Origin: Proteus penneri
GTDB taxonomy: Bacteria > Pseudomonadota > Gammaproteobacteria > Enterobacterales > Enterobacteriaceae
Length of the DNA: 64,000 bases
Assembly (NCBI RefSeq): GCF_003144535.1
Contig: NZ_PHFJ01000006.1
Location: 186,001 to 250,000, forward strand
Direction: 5' to 3'
Shown here piece after piece: positions 18,249-28,559 of the stretch. The position numbers and the translations under genes are program-made. How positions within the stretch are numbered: the stretch's first letter is position 1; the number at the start of each line of letters is the position of its first letter. The notes under the pieces were generated by a model. The model ran no database searches. It worked only from the letters and a program-made list of their open reading frames with translations, and was not told the DNA's origin.

Positions 18249-18304
18249 AAAACTCACTCTTCCGCTAAATTACTAATTTGTGTAAAAGCGGAAGAGAGTT
18301 TTTT
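18249..18304 (+). terminator. Strong terminator after rarD
   Basis: CTCTTCCGCT (18257-18266) pairs with AGCGGAAGAG (18287-18296), extended by AAAACT/AGTTTT with a 2-nt bulge, then a run of T. The left arm overlaps the stop of the convergent small ORF. Confidence 0.85.
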
Positions 18305-18649
18305 CTGCTTACTCTTCTTTAATGAATGCGCACTCTTTGATTTCGCTTCTACATAGCGATTTGAGTACCTAAATAACGTTGATATTGCATTATTAACCCA
18401 TTGAATATGGTTAATCACAACGCTGTAATAGAGATTGATACGAGGAACAAAATCACGTTGATGTCTCAATAACTTACAATACAAATCTTCTTCAAATTCA
18501 TTGATAGGTTCACTGGGATGATAAGTATCACACAGGACTTCCTCAGTATTTTCAATCAATAATTCATTACTAGAAAAAGAGGCGGAAGAAGTTCGCGTGC
18601 AAGGTGAAACAAAAGAGTAGGTATAAAAGAATACGCTAGAGAATTTCAT
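18254..18649 (-). CDS. Uncharacterised protein, 131 residues
   Basis: I do not recognise this gene. ATG at 18649 has GGGA eight bases upstream (an alternative TTG sits one codon earlier). The N-terminus is Ser/Thr/Phe-rich with no clean signal peptide. The middle (EFEEDLYCKLLRHQRDFVPRI) looks helical, and the C-terminus is basic (KSKSAHSLKKSKQKKLSS). Its last codons and stop lie within the left arm of the rarD terminator, an unusual convergence. It occupies the place where E. coli carries corA, yigF and yigG, but resembles none of them. It may be a lineage-specific gene or a chance frame. Codon choice does not look obviously foreign. Confidence 0.5.
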   Translation of the reverse strand: MKFSSVFFYTYSFVSPCTRTSSASFSSNELLIENTEEVLCDTYHPSEPINEFEEDLYCKLLRHQRDFVPRINLYYSVVINHIQWVNNAISTLFRYSNRYVEAKSKSAHSLKKSKQKKLSSAFTQISNLAEE

Positions 18650-18713
18650 CAATTAATCCCGTTGAGTAAGAATAGATAACGAGATTATTAAGTAATCAAA
18701 TCGAACATCCCTT

Positions 18714-18758
18714 AAAAAAACACCCTTACTTATTTGATAGATAAGTAAGGGTGTTTTT
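18714..18758. terminator. Bidirectional terminator after uvrD
   Basis: A near-perfect stem of about 19 bp: AAAAACACCCTTACTTAT pairs with ATAAGTAAGGGTGTTTTT around a 7-nt loop. It lies 38 bp beyond the uvrD stop on the minus strand. Confidence 0.88.
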
Positions 18759-18795
18759 TATATTAAGATAGTAACTGCTCACTTTAAATGACAAC

Positions 18796-20949
18796 TTACT
18801 CTAGTCGAGCAAATGCAGCTACCAGCCATTTAATACCTTCACCATTAAAGGCGATTTGTAATCGGCAATGTTCACCGCTACCTTCAATATTGATAATGGT
18901 GCCATCACCAAATTTAGGGTGCTTCACACGTTGCCCAAGCGAATAACCGGTATCATTGCTAATCGGAGTGCCTAAACGGCTATGATTGACAGGACGTGAA
19001 ACCGTCGCACGTAAACGAACTTCTTCAACACACTCTTTAGGTAACTCACCAATAAAGCGAGATGGCCGATGACTGACTTCTTTTCCATATAGACGGCGGT
19101 TTTCAGCGTAAGTAAGCGTTAACTTTTTCATTGCTCGCGTGACACCCACATAAGCCAAACGACGCTCTTCTTCTAAACGCCCACCTTCATCTAGCGACAT
19201 CTGACTTGGGAACATACCTTCTTCTACACCCACAATAAAGACTTGTGAAAATTCGAGCCCTTTAGCCGAATGAAGTGTCATTAACTGCACAGCATCTTGA
19301 TATGCATCAGCTTGGCTTTCGCCTGATTCTAATGCAGCATGAGAAAGAAACGCTTGCAGTGGCATCAAATCTTCGTCTTCATCTTGATAACTAAATTGGC
19401 GAGTCGCAGTAACCAGCTCTTCTAAGTTTTCAATACGAGCTTGTGCTTTTTCACCTTTTTCTTGCTCATACATCGCTTTTAAACCTGAATCACGAATAAT
19501 TCGGTCTGTTTGCACATGTAATGGCATATCTGCCGTTTCAGAAGCGAGTGTTTCGATCAGTTCTAAAAATCGTTGGATTGCAGCGGTTGCTCGCCCTGCT
19601 AGCATTTTATGTTCGATAACCTGTAATGCGCTTTCCCATAAGGTAATTTGGTTATCTCTTGCAACTTGGCGAACAATATCTAATGTTCTATCACCAATCC
19701 CCCGTGTTGGTGTATTCACAACACGCTCGAAAGAAGCATCATCATGGCGATTCGCCGTTAATCGCATATAAGAGAGTGCATCTTTGATTTCTTGGCGCTC
19801 GAAGAAACGCTGACCGCCATAGATACGATATGGCATCGCTGCTTGTAATAATGCTTCTTCCATTATACGAGATTGGGCATTACTGCGATAAAGAATGGCA
19901 CAATCTGTCAATGCACCGCCTTCTTCTTGCCAGCGTTTAATTCGACCAACTACATAACGCGCTTCATCTAAATCATTAAAAGCACAATACAGCGAAATAG
20001 GCTCACCTTCTGCACCTTCAGTCCACAGATTTTTACCTAATCTGTCACTGTTATTAGCAATGAGTGCATTCGCGGCTTTTAGAATATTGCTGGTAGAACG
20101 ATAATTTTGCTCTAATCGGATAGTCTCTGCGCCGGGGAATTCATTTAAGAAGTTTTGAATATTCTCAACTTGTGCACCACGCCAACCATAAATGGATTGG
20201 TCGTCGTCGCCGACAATCATCACTTTACCCGTTTGACCCGCCAGCATTCTAATCCATGCATATTGAATACGGTTAGTATCTTGAAACTCATCAACCAAGA
20301 TATTAGTAAAGCGATTTTGGTAATGTTCTAAAATTTGCGGCTTATTCAACCAAAGCTCATGAGCACGTAATAAAAGCTCTGCAAAGTCCACCAGCCCCGC
20401 ACGATCGCAAGCTTCTTGATATGCTTGATACACTTTCAACCATGTTGTTTCAACAGGATTACCATAGGTTTGAATATGCTGAGGGCGTAATCCTTCATCT
20501 TTTTTACCGTTGATGTACCACATTCCTTGTCGTGCAGGCCATTGTTTATCATCAAGGTTCATCGATTTAACAATGCGACGAATAAGACGATATTGATCGT
20601 CACTGTCAATAATTTGAAAGTCTTGTGGCAAATTTGCATCAAGATAGTGTGCGCGTAATAAACGATGAGCAAGGCTATGGAACGTGCCGATCCACATACC
20701 GCCTTGACTTGTACCAATTAAGTCTTCAATACGATGTCGCATCTCTGCGGCAGCTTTATTGGTAAACGTCACAGCCATAATCGAAAAGGGAGAAGCTTGT
20801 TCAACAGATAATAACCATGCGATACGATGTACCAGTACCCGTGTTTTACCACTGCCTGCGCCAGCTAACACCAGCATATTAATGCGAGGTGCGGCTACCG
20901 CTTCGCGCTGTTTATCGTTAAGGCCTTCTAGCAGATATGAGACGTCCAT
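18796..20949 (-). CDS. uvrD: DNA helicase II UvrD
   Basis: A 3'-5' superfamily 1 helicase that removes UvrC and the excised oligonucleotide in nucleotide excision repair and unwinds DNA in mismatch repair. Walker A GAGSGKT is at residues 30-36. Motif II is VDEFQDTN, followed by [28 protein letters not shown] and the motif VI block [13 protein letters not shown]. The C-terminal RNA-polymerase-binding Tudor-like domain is present (HPKFGDGTIINIEG). ATG at 20949 aligns with the E. coli start (MDVSYLL), giving 717 residues against 720; a TTG three codons upstream also keeps frame. A perfect LexA box lies 29 bp upstream of the start. Confidence 0.97.
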   Translation of the reverse strand: MDVSYLLEGLNDKQREAVAAPRINMLVLAGAGSGKTRVLVHRIAWLLSVEQASPFSIMAVTFTNKAAAEMRHRIEDLIGTSQGGMWIGTFHSLAHRLLRAHYLDANLPQDFQIIDSDDQYRLIRRIVKSMNLDDKQWPARQGMWYINGKKDEGLRPQHIQTYGNPVETTWLKVYQAYQEACDRAGLVDFAELLLRAHELWLNKPQILEHYQNRFTNILVDEFQDTNRIQYAWIRMLAGQTGKVMIVGDDDQSIYGWRGAQVENIQNFLNEFPGAETIRLEQNYRSTSNILKAANALIANNSDRLGKNLWTEGAEGEPISLYCAFNDLDEARYVVGRIKRWQEEGGALTDCAILYRSNAQSRIMEEALLQAAMPYRIYGGQRFFERQEIKDALSYMRLTANRHDDASFERVVNTPTRGIGDRTLDIVRQVARDNQITLWESALQVIEHKMLAGRATAAIQRFLELIETLASETADMPLHVQTDRIIRDSGLKAMYEQEKGEKAQARIENLEELVTATRQFSYQDEDEDLMPLQAFLSHAALESGESQADAYQDAVQLMTLHSAKGLEFSQVFIVGVEEGMFPSQMSLDEGGRLEEERRLAYVGVTRAMKKLTLTYAENRRLYGKEVSHRPSRFIGELPKECVEEVRLRATVSRPVNHSRLGTPISNDTGYSLGQRVKHPKFGDGTIINIEGSGEHCRLQIAFNGEGIKWLVAAFARLE

Positions 20950-20977
20950 AATTACCAATCATTTAGTGAAGAAAATA

Positions 20978-20993
20978 CTGTGGATATATACAG
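20978..20993. promoter_or_regulatory. LexA (SOS) box upstream of uvrD
   Basis: CTGT-GGATATAT-ACAG matches the CTGT-N8-ACAG consensus exactly and sits 29 bp before the uvrD ATG. E. coli uvrD is also SOS-inducible, so DNA-damage induction is expected. Confidence 0.9.
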
Positions 20994-21093
20994 AAATAGA
21001 GAGTAAGCAACAAACTAACAGGAATTCACGTGCTATGCAAAATAAAGCCTTTCTTAACCGCGTTTATCTGTGCCATTCTTACCGCATATCACA

Positions 21094-21810
21094 TTAAACT
21101 AATTCTATTAGTTTGCTTAAATCTGTAATTTCAATATGCGGCATTACTCTGGTTTCACCTTCTTCAAACAAACTACGGCTATCAAGGTTAATCCAACACG
21201 CTTGTAATCCACTACTAACGGCTCCCTCGACATCGGTTACAAGGTGGTCTCCCACATGTAGGATTTTCTCATGTGGAAGATCTAACAGTGCGGCAGCTTT
21301 ATCAAACATATCAGGATAAGGTTTAGAGCGACCATCAGGGCCAGCTTTTAAAATATGTGAAAAATACTGTCCTAAACCACAACTTAATGGGTTTGCATTA
21401 CCATTTGTAATCGCAATTAATGGGATTTTCTGTGCCAATTCGGTGAGAACATGATGAGTATTATTAGGTACATTAATGCGGCTACGCCAATAAGCAAAGT
21501 GCGCCATAATTTCATCCGCACCTTGTTGTGCTTTGGCTTCACTGTAACCGTAATCTAACAACATATTTCTAGCCGCAAGCCAACGCCATTGCGTAATATC
21601 ATGAAAAATATCAGGATCATTTTCTAAAAGTGGCTTTTTGTAGGCATCCACATCGTGTTCTGTAAAATGATTAAAACGCAAATCATATTGACGAATAAAA
21701 TCCAGCGTCTCTTTTTCTGTTTTATCCATCACTGGCACATTGTCATACAGCGTATCATCTAAATCAAAAGTCATCGCTGCGATTGGCGTCAGAGTTCTGT
21801 AAAAGCGCAT
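21094..21810 (-). CDS. yigB: HAD-family phosphatase YigB (FMN phosphatase)
   Basis: A 238-residue haloacid-dehalogenase phosphatase; E. coli YigB dephosphorylates FMN and other phosphates. Motif I is TFDLDDTLYDN, motif II AITNGNA, motif III a Lys in GRSKPYPDMF, and motif IV HVGDHLVTDVEGA. The ATG overlaps the xerC stop by one base (TAATG), a translational coupling arrangement. As in E. coli it is last in the dapF-yigA-xerC-yigB cluster, just before uvrD. Confidence 0.92.
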   Translation of the reverse strand: MRFYRTLTPIAAMTFDLDDTLYDNVPVMDKTEKETLDFIRQYDLRFNHFTEHDVDAYKKPLLENDPDIFHDITQWRWLAARNMLLDYGYSEAKAQQGADEIMAHFAYWRSRINVPNNTHHVLTELAQKIPLIAITNGNANPLSCGLGQYFSHILKAGPDGRSKPYPDMFDKAAALLDLPHEKILHVGDHLVTDVEGAVSSGLQACWINLDSRSLFEEGETRVMPHIEITDLSKLIELV

Positions 21811-22733
21811 TATGATTTTTCTCTCTTAGCTCTCGGATGAGCAGCATCATAGACTTTCGCTAAATGCTGAAAATCTAAGTGGGTATAAACTTGTGTAGTC
21901 GATAAATTAGCGTGCCCTAATAACTCTTGTACAGCACGCAAATCACCACTGGATTCCAATAAATGTGTGGCAAATGAGTGGCGCAATTTATGAGGGTTCA
22001 CATGGCTACTTAGTCCTTGCTTAATCCCCCAAAGTTCAAACCGTTTTTGTACACTGCGCACAGATAAACGCTTACCACTTTGGGTTGAGATAAAGACAGC
22101 TTTATCTTCAGGTGCATAGAGCTCTCGTATCGGAAACCAATTTTGTAACCACTCTAGCGCTTTTCTTCCCAACGGCACTTTTCGTTCTTTACTCCCTTTA
22201 CCTAAAACACGAACTTCGCCTTCATTCATGTCGATATCGCTAATATTTAAGTTAGTCAACTCTGATAGACGTAATCCTGCACCATACATCACTTCCAACA
22301 TGGTTCTATCTCTAACAGAAAGCGGATCTTTTAGGTCGATATTCATCAATTGGCTAACTTCATCAACATCCATATTTTTAGGAAGGTGACGACCCGATTT
22401 AGGCGTTCGAATACCTTTTGCTGGATTAACCTCTAACATTCCTTGTGCCACTTGCCAATCAAGAAAACTACGTAACGCCGAAAAGCGCAAAGCAAGACTA
22501 GTCGGTTGTAACCCGCTACGATTGCTTTTTGCTAATAACATGCGTACATGTTGGCTTTCGAGTGATATCCATTGTGTGATTTTCATCGCCACCATCATTT
22601 GTGCTAATGCCATCAGTTGGCGATGATAATTTTCTACTGTGACAGGGCTTAATCGACGTTCAACTTGAATATAACGCAGGAATTGCTCGATAGCGGTGGA
22701 GAGTGTTTCTGGAATATCTATTGGTTGATTCAT
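21810..22733 (-). CDS. xerC: Tyrosine recombinase XerC
   Basis: With XerD, resolves chromosome dimers at dif. The N-terminal SAM-like core-binding domain (about 10-110) includes [18 protein letters not shown]. The catalytic domain shows Arg in [12 protein letters not shown], Lys in [34 protein letters not shown] and the Tyr nucleophile in that last block. ATG at 22733 overlaps the stop of the DUF484 gene as ATGA, giving 307 residues; the longer frame begins inside the upstream gene and is unlikely. Slightly longer than E. coli XerC (298). Confidence 0.96.
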   Translation of the reverse strand: MNQPIDIPETLSTAIEQFLRYIQVERRLSPVTVENYHRQLMALAQMMVAMKITQWISLESQHVRMLLAKSNRSGLQPTSLALRFSALRSFLDWQVAQGMLEVNPAKGIRTPKSGRHLPKNMDVDEVSQLMNIDLKDPLSVRDRTMLEVMYGAGLRLSELTNLNISDIDMNEGEVRVLGKGSKERKVPLGRKALEWLQNWFPIRELYAPEDKAVFISTQSGKRLSVRSVQKRFELWGIKQGLSSHVNPHKLRHSFATHLLESSGDLRAVQELLGHANLSTTQVYTHLDFQHLAKVYDAAHPRAKREKS

Positions 22734-23440
22734 TGCCTTGCAATCCAACGAAGTAATAATTCGGGTAAAATATGGGCTAGCTTATCCAGCATTACTGTTC
22801 CCATCCCTTCCTGAAAATGTTGGTTATCTCGGCTATTAAAAATAATCACCCCCAAATCACCATAATGCCCTAACAATGAAAGCGCAACGGAACCAGAACG
22901 TCGTACATTCGGCATCAATAACATTATCTCTTGCCCATTTAATGGGCCTAAATAGTGATTATCATCACCCATACGTTGAATGCGAAAATGTTCAAATGCT
23001 TGACGAGATAATGGGAGATCTTGTGCATCTAAAGGTGGCTGCAATTGCCAGCGATCAGTAAATAGGCGTAATTGAACTGAATAAAGCCCTAATCCTTTTG
23101 CCCAAAGGTTTAAGCGCTCTAGCATTTCGTGAAGAGAAGCACTGTTGGATAGTTCAGAAATTAATAATAAGAGTTGGCTAAACAGTGCTTCATTTTCCGA
23201 GGCTTGTTCTATCAACAAACGCATATCTTCTTCAAGATAATGGATACGGTTTCGTTGACGCGACATTATCCATTCAACTAAAGAAACAGTTCCTCTGACG
23301 GGATGAGGAACTTTCATTTGCTCGATATAGCTTGCATTACGGATAAAAAAACCAGGATGCTCCCTAAGGTAACGGATCACTTGTTGATCATTAAGTTCAT
23401 TTGTTTCAGGGCAACAAAACTGCTCATTTTTATCCGTCAT
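22730..23440 (-). CDS. yigA: DUF484 family protein YigA
   Basis: A 236-residue DUF484 protein, probably GAF-like, of unknown role; the E. coli homologue is 235 residues and also lies between dapF and xerC. Visible features are [22 protein letters not shown] near the N-terminus, a short coiled-coil ([20 protein letters not shown]), and a GAF-like second half ending [19 protein letters not shown]. The stop overlaps xerC by ATGA, so the two are translationally coupled. Function is not assigned. Confidence 0.9.
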   Translation of the reverse strand: MTDKNEQFCCPETNELNDQQVIRYLREHPGFFIRNASYIEQMKVPHPVRGTVSLVEWIMSRQRNRIHYLEEDMRLLIEQASENEALFSQLLLLISELSNSASLHEMLERLNLWAKGLGLYSVQLRLFTDRWQLQPPLDAQDLPLSRQAFEHFRIQRMGDDNHYLGPLNGQEIMLLMPNVRRSGSVALSLLGHYGDLGVIIFNSRDNQHFQEGMGTVMLDKLAHILPELLLRWIARQ

Positions 23441-23465
23441 ACAGATAGCCTCTCAAAAAATAATA

Positions 23466-24290
23466 TTATAGCTGGATGATCCCATCATAAATATGTGTCG
23501 CTGGCCCAGTCATATAAAGAGAGTTACCCTCTCCTTTCCATTCAATTAGCAGTACACCACCGGGTAAAGTCACTTTCACTCGTTTATCTAATAAACCTTG
23601 TGAAATACCGATGGCAACAGCAGCACAAGCCCCGCTACCACAGGCATTCGTTTCGCCCGCACCTCGTTCAAATACCCGTAAATGAAGGTTGTTTCTGTCT
23701 ACAATCTGCATAAAACCAATATTAGCACGTTCAGGAAAACGTTCATGTTGCTCTAACACAGGTCCTAACAACTCAACTTCGGCTGTTTTAATGTCTTCGA
23801 CCTGAATGACGCAATGGGGATTTCCCATTGAAACTACACCACATAATACAGTGCGTTCCATTGCCCTGATAATATAGGTCTTTTCTGCCTTTTGTGCACG
23901 GAAAGGGATTTTTTGAGGTTCAAATTCGGGCTCCCCCATATTGACGCACACATCGTCATTATCCATAACTTGCAAGGTCATTCTGCCAGACTGTGTACTG
24001 ACTTTTATCTCTCTTTTGTTTGTAAGACCTTTTAATCTCACAAATCGAGCAAAGCAACGAGCGCCATTACCACACTGCGCAACCTCACTTCCATCCGCAT
24101 TAAAAATGCGATAATGGAAATCGAGTTCAGGATCATAAGGTGCTTCAACCACCAATAATTGATCAAACCCAACACCAGTATGGCGATTCGCTAATCGACA
24201 TATTAATTCTGGTGAAAAATAAACATTTTGAGTCACAGCATCGACCACCATAAAGTCGTTACCAAGACCATGCATTTTTGAAAATTGCAT
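23466..24290 (-). CDS. dapF: Diaminopimelate epimerase
   Basis: Converts LL- to meso-diaminopimelate, the penultimate step of lysine synthesis and the source of the peptidoglycan crosslinking residue. It is cofactor-independent and uses two cysteines: Cys73 in AQCGNGARC and a second in [13 protein letters not shown] near residue 217. The length of 274 equals E. coli DapF. The N-terminus [17 protein letters not shown] is the family signature. It lies between lptM (41 bp upstream) and the DUF484 gene. Confidence 0.97.
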   Translation of the reverse strand: MQFSKMHGLGNDFMVVDAVTQNVYFSPELICRLANRHTGVGFDQLLVVEAPYDPELDFHYRIFNADGSEVAQCGNGARCFARFVRLKGLTNKREIKVSTQSGRMTLQVMDNDDVCVNMGEPEFEPQKIPFRAQKAEKTYIIRAMERTVLCGVVSMGNPHCVIQVEDIKTAEVELLGPVLEQHERFPERANIGFMQIVDRNNLHLRVFERGAGETNACGSGACAAVAIGISQGLLDKRVKVTLPGGVLLIEWKGEGNSLYMTGPATHIYDGIIQL

Positions 24291-24331
24291 CTTGCCCCTG
24301 CCTGAAACGAAATTACCGTTTCTAAAATTGA

Positions 24332-24499
24332 CTAATTGGTCTGAGTTGAGGCGCTCTCAACTTGCTGGGTTGGCTGGGGTGACTGTGTCATTTTTGCCTG
24401 AGTATCTTCAGGTGGGAAATAAAGAGGGCCTTTCAAGCCACAACCAGAAAGAGAAATCAGTGTTATTATAGCAAGAGTGCAACGTAAATACGTTTTCAT
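24332..24499 (-). CDS. lptM: LptM (YifL) small outer-membrane lipoprotein
   Basis: A 55-residue lipoprotein. In E. coli, LptM (formerly YifL) binds the LptD/LptE translocon and helps it mature. The lipobox is LSGC with Cys20 as the acylated residue, followed by the conserved [10 protein letters not shown] block and a Gln/Thr/Ser-rich tail. The frame extends six codons upstream, but ATG at 24499 gives a normal short signal peptide ([19 protein letters not shown]). It is divergent from cyaY and upstream of dapF, as in E. coli. Confidence 0.92.
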   Translation of the reverse strand: MKTYLRCTLAIITLISLSGCGLKGPLYFPPEDTQAKMTQSPQPTQQVESASTQTN

Positions 24500-24578
24500 T
24501 CGAAATCTGCCTGTCATTTATTTGGTTAATATCCTCTATAATCGCAGTTAGATCTCGAAAAGCAAATAGGAAATGAAG

Positions 24579-24896
24579 ATGAACGACAGTGAATTTCACC
24601 AATTAGCTGACGAACTCTTGTCAGAAATAGAACAAACTATTGATAATTATGAAGGTGACGCAGATATTGATTGTGAAATCAATGGCGGTGTAATGACATT
24701 AACCTTTGAAAATAATAGCAAAATTATTATTAATCGTCAGGAAGCGTTTCATCAAATTTGGTTAGCAACACGTTCTGGTGGTTATCACTTTGATTGGAAA
24801 GATAAGCAATGGATTTGTGATAGAAGTGGCGGTGAATTTTTAACCATGCTAGCACAAGCAATAACAGAACAAAGTGGGGAAGCGTTTTCTTTCTAA
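24579..24896 (+). CDS. cyaY: Frataxin-like iron-sulfur assembly protein CyaY
   Basis: A 105-residue frataxin that binds iron and tunes IscS activity in Fe-S cluster assembly. The acidic N-terminal helix ([20 protein letters not shown]) carries the iron-binding surface, followed by [17 protein letters not shown] and the [11 protein letters not shown] and [10 protein letters not shown] blocks. ATG at 24579 is preferred over ATG 24573 because AGGA sits eight bases upstream and the protein then starts like E. coli. It is convergent with cyaA across a strong terminator. Confidence 0.95.
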   Translation: MNDSEFHQLADELLSEIEQTIDNYEGDADIDCEINGGVMTLTFENNSKIIINRQEAFHQIWLATRSGGYHFDWKDKQWICDRSGGEFLTMLAQAITEQSGEAFSF

Positions 24897-24911
24897 GAAG
24901 CGCGGTTAATT

Positions 24912-24946
24912 ACAATAATGGGAGCTATCAAAGCTCCCATTATTGT
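24912..24946. terminator. Bidirectional terminator between cyaY and cyaA
   Basis: A 15-bp perfect stem, ACAATAATGGGAGCT with AGCTCCCATTATTGT, around a 5-nt loop and followed by T-rich sequence. It serves the convergent cyaY and cyaA transcripts. Confidence 0.92.
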
Positions 24947-24966
24947 TTTTATTGGCTCGTACTCAA

Positions 24967-27561
24967 TTAAGTGTGTTGCACAGCTTTATAATCTGTAAAT
25001 CCGTGGGCAACAACATTCATCTCAGGTTGCGCTTCTTTACTACTTAGATCGGATAATTTACCAAATGATCCGCCAGCAAAAGGTAGCACTTGTGTTAAGC
25101 CTTCCACTTTCACAATTTGATAAAATTGTGGCAAGTTAAAATTAATAAAGCTTGAGCCATATGTAAATCGGTCATGAGAGGAAGAGTAGAAACGGCTAAC
25201 ATCTTTCACTAACTCTTCTTTACTTCCTTCACAATGGGAATAAATTTCGACGCGATTTGCTTCATCTAAGATATAGATATTAAAGACATTATTATCTTCT
25301 GTGGTTTCAAAGAAGAATTGGATAATCCCTTCACACGCAAAACCATCAATCACCGCAGGTAAATAGCGAGCATCTTTATCTAATTTAACCGGCAACCCAT
25401 GAAGCTTGTTATATGAAATTGCACCATAAAACTCGATAGCATTTTCTAATTTTTGTACTGACACATTGAGGCGTTCAAAGAACAATCCCCACGTTTGCCC
25501 AGCAATACGCAAAGCTTTAAAACGCCCCGGCTCTAAACGATTCGTTGATAACCGCAATTCAATACATTCTGAAACTAACTGCTGAACACGAGTACGGATT
25601 AAACCACGCAAATGTTGGCTATAACAGAATACTTCAACAGAAGCAGGTGGAGCCGCATCTTGGTGCATTTTACCTAAAATCGTCTTTAACGATTCCAACA
25701 TAGATTGTGTACCACTGAAATGAAGGGTTCTTACTTCATTCCAAGAGTTACGATACAACAAATCAATGCTACCAATAAGACACTGCTCTTTTTCCCCAAA
25801 ACTAAAGACATCTAATTTTCTAAAATCAAAATGAACCACTTGATCAGAAAAACTTTCGGTTGGGTCAGTTTCTAAATTGACAATAATCGCAAGGTGTCTA
25901 ATTTCACAAGGGCTATACAGTGCTTTCGGTGTCGGTGCAGGTAAACGAATCGGGAAATGGCTCGACATATCCCTAACTAATTCATGTAGTTTAATTTCAT
26001 CACAAGAAGATTCTCCTTGATGAATATAAACTCGAGACTCTTTCGTTAACAGCCCATTAAAGTAAGACCATGCCACTAATTTATTTAAATAGCGGTTATA
26101 TTCTAATGGTTGATGTCCAACGATATTTTCAAAATCAGGGGCACGATTATATAAATACCAACCGCTACGATTTGCTCGGCCTTGTGGTACATAAATAAAG
26201 GTTAAATGCGACTCTGATAAATCAGGAGATATTTGCGGATTAACCAGTGTCACTTTACCAGGCAATGCTTCAAATGCCGCATAAAGTTTACGTGTTAATA
26301 CACCAATATCTTGTGGGCTTGCACTGACACTTAAATTATTGCGACGCGCGAAACGGATAAGATTACGATAGCTTTGCATCATCGTATCTAATAGTTCGTT
26401 GTGCGCATCACGTACTCGCTCGATTTTCCAGCTATCACGGGTATCGAGTATCGTTAACCGTTCGTTATCCCATTGCCACTGAGTGACCAATTGCGATAAA
26501 ACTTGTCGTCTCCAACCTTCGGATTCATTTTGTGTTTTTTCGTTAGATAATTTTTCACACACTTTAAGGTAGAAACAGCGACGGATAAGATCAAGGCGGG
26601 TTAAATCATTGATAGAAACCAAATAGCGAGTAACACGCTCAAGCATCATACAATAAGCATCTAAACCATAATTAACGATTTCGCCACGGTGTAGATGTTG
26701 CTTCATCTCTAATGCCAGCAGTTTTCCATTAGGATAATCCGCTGAATAAGCTTCTAATAAAATACTTTTTAATACCGCTTTATATGGTGAATCAACGCTT
26801 TTATAAAGCTGCCATAAACTTGCGCCGAAATACTCTTCGGCTGAAAGTTCACCTAACCCCCCCAAATCTAACCACTCATTAGGTGTTAATACGCCCTGAG
26901 CATAAAGGGAGTTAACATATTCATCATAATGGTGTTCTTCTTCTACTGGCACCATCGTCCATAGCAAGCGTTTACCTGCAAGACGTACCGCTGTACGGTA
27001 AAATTCGTCAAGTAAAAGAATATGTTGAGTAGAACCACAATCTTCCCCACCTAAGCTACCGCTTGCATGATGGCGAAATCTATTTTCATCGATTAAGAAA
27101 AATGTAACGTCAATGCCTAGCTCACCAGCCCACTGTTCAATCAGTTGGCACTTACGTTGTAAAAGCGCACGCTCATCCTGATCCAGCCATGATTGATGGC
27201 AGACCCAAATATCAATATCAGAGCAGTGACTTTGCCCAATAGAAGAAGTGCTACCCATCGAGTAGATGCCTGTAATTGGCAACTCTCCGCTGGCGTACCC
27301 TTCCATTGGCTCATCACATAATGCGTTAATCAGCTTATTGGCCCATTGACGTTGCATGTCATCAGGTTCAAAGAAACATGTGCCGTGAGGAACATTTCCT
27401 TGTATGTAGCCGGGCAACTCAGGATGGTGGTAATGCAATAAAACAGGAATTAAACCATAGACCTGTTTAAAAACATCACACATCGATGCAAATGCTCGTT
27501 CCAGTCTGAGTTGATTAATCGCATCCAGCCGTTGCTTCAGTGTTTCAATATAAAGATACAA
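24967..27561 (-). CDS. cyaA: Adenylate cyclase, class I
   Basis: Makes cAMP for CRP-dependent catabolite control. The N-terminal catalytic domain includes the nucleotidyltransferase block [21 protein letters not shown]; the C-terminal part is the regulatory domain on which the PTS protein EIIA-Glc acts. The frame stays open to 27660, but TTG at 27561 yields [18 protein letters not shown], the exact E. coli start, which is also a TTG. That gives 864 residues against 848. The inefficient TTG start is a conserved way of keeping enzyme levels low. A CRP site matching the E. coli cyaA operator lies about 110 bp upstream. Confidence 0.96.
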   Translation of the reverse strand: MYLYIETLKQRLDAINQLRLERAFASMCDVFKQVYGLIPVLLHYHHPELPGYIQGNVPHGTCFFEPDDMQRQWANKLINALCDEPMEGYASGELPITGIYSMGSTSSIGQSHCSDIDIWVCHQSWLDQDERALLQRKCQLIEQWAGELGIDVTFFLIDENRFRHHASGSLGGEDCGSTQHILLLDEFYRTAVRLAGKRLLWTMVPVEEEHHYDEYVNSLYAQGVLTPNEWLDLGGLGELSAEEYFGASLWQLYKSVDSPYKAVLKSILLEAYSADYPNGKLLALEMKQHLHRGEIVNYGLDAYCMMLERVTRYLVSINDLTRLDLIRRCFYLKVCEKLSNEKTQNESEGWRRQVLSQLVTQWQWDNERLTILDTRDSWKIERVRDAHNELLDTMMQSYRNLIRFARRNNLSVSASPQDIGVLTRKLYAAFEALPGKVTLVNPQISPDLSESHLTFIYVPQGRANRSGWYLYNRAPDFENIVGHQPLEYNRYLNKLVAWSYFNGLLTKESRVYIHQGESSCDEIKLHELVRDMSSHFPIRLPAPTPKALYSPCEIRHLAIIVNLETDPTESFSDQVVHFDFRKLDVFSFGEKEQCLIGSIDLLYRNSWNEVRTLHFSGTQSMLESLKTILGKMHQDAAPPASVEVFCYSQHLRGLIRTRVQQLVSECIELRLSTNRLEPGRFKALRIAGQTWGLFFERLNVSVQKLENAIEFYGAISYNKLHGLPVKLDKDARYLPAVIDGFACEGIIQFFFETTEDNNVFNIYILDEANRVEIYSHCEGSKEELVKDVSRFYSSSHDRFTYGSSFINFNLPQFYQIVKVEGLTQVLPFAGGSFGKLSDLSSKEAQPEMNVVAHGFTDYKAVQHT

Positions 27562-27668
27562 GAGTTTCGCCTGAACAATACTAAGAAGATAGTAGAATCT
27601 GAGTTTATAAGTCACCAAGGTTGAGTTAAGTAATATTAATAGATAAAACTTTACTAACAAAATCTCGG

Positions 27669-27690
27669 AAACGTGATCAATTTAACACCT
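27669..27690 (-). promoter_or_regulatory. CRP binding site of the cyaA promoter
   Basis: Read on the minus strand, AGGTGTTAAATTGATCACGT has GTGTTA and GATCAC half-sites and, from memory, is essentially the E. coli cyaA P2 CRP operator. It implies feedback repression of cyaA by cAMP-CRP. Confidence 0.8.
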
Positions 27691-27699
27691 TGAACGCAA

Positions 27700-28559
27700 G
27701 GCGTAAAGAGGATCTCAAAATATAGCACCAAGATCTAAAAGTGATATTTAAACGCTTAATCGTGTAAAGCTATCGAATAAACGCCCTTAAAATCATGAAG
27801 ATAAATCACTTTACTTACATAAAAAATGATAAAAAAAATCGCTCAATCCTCTCTTTAGCCTATAAAAATCCCTGTTTACTTAATGATGAAACTGAAAATA
27901 AATTTTGACAAAACATCAAAAAGTGATAAAAAATCGGAAATAGAAACAACTGATTGATAATAATGAATTATTTATATTTTTTGATTGTTTTTCATTTTTA
28001 TACTTAAAATAATAATTCTATTTTTAATATTGCGATAATAATATTTAAAATAATATTTAATTTTTATTAATTATTTATTTAAATTAAGACTAAATTATTT
28101 TCTCTATTTTTATTATTTCTCTTTCTTTTATTTAATAATAATTTTGTTAAAATTTATCGTGTTTTTATATATTAAAAAAATAATAAGAAAGATAAGCATA
28201 TTTACAATAATAGCCGTTTTATCAATATGTTCAGATAAAACATAATATTTATATCTCTTCTTGCTTATAGCTTGTTAACAAACATAATCTAATGTTTTAA
28301 TTTTGTTAATAACCACACTTTTAATATAGATATAAAAAGAATAAAATTCTAAAAATAACTAAACCCAATAGTATCCATTAATAAATTACTTATTTTTTAT
28401 TTCCTTTTTCTTTTTTTCTTTTTCGATGATGACCTCATTTCTTTCATTGTTATTACGATACAAAGCGCCTTAACTGGAAAATTGGGCCTTAAAGTGTTAA
28501 AACAATGGCTTATTTCTAAACAAAAATATCGCTAATCGCTCGGAAGAGATAATACTATT
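27700..28559. other. AT-rich spacer between cyaA and hemC
   Basis: About 860 bp with no credible ORF and very high A/T content between about 27900 and 28420. It must hold the divergent cyaA and hemC promoters. I can name only the CRP site at its left edge; no -35/-10 pair stands out for hemC. Confidence 0.6.
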
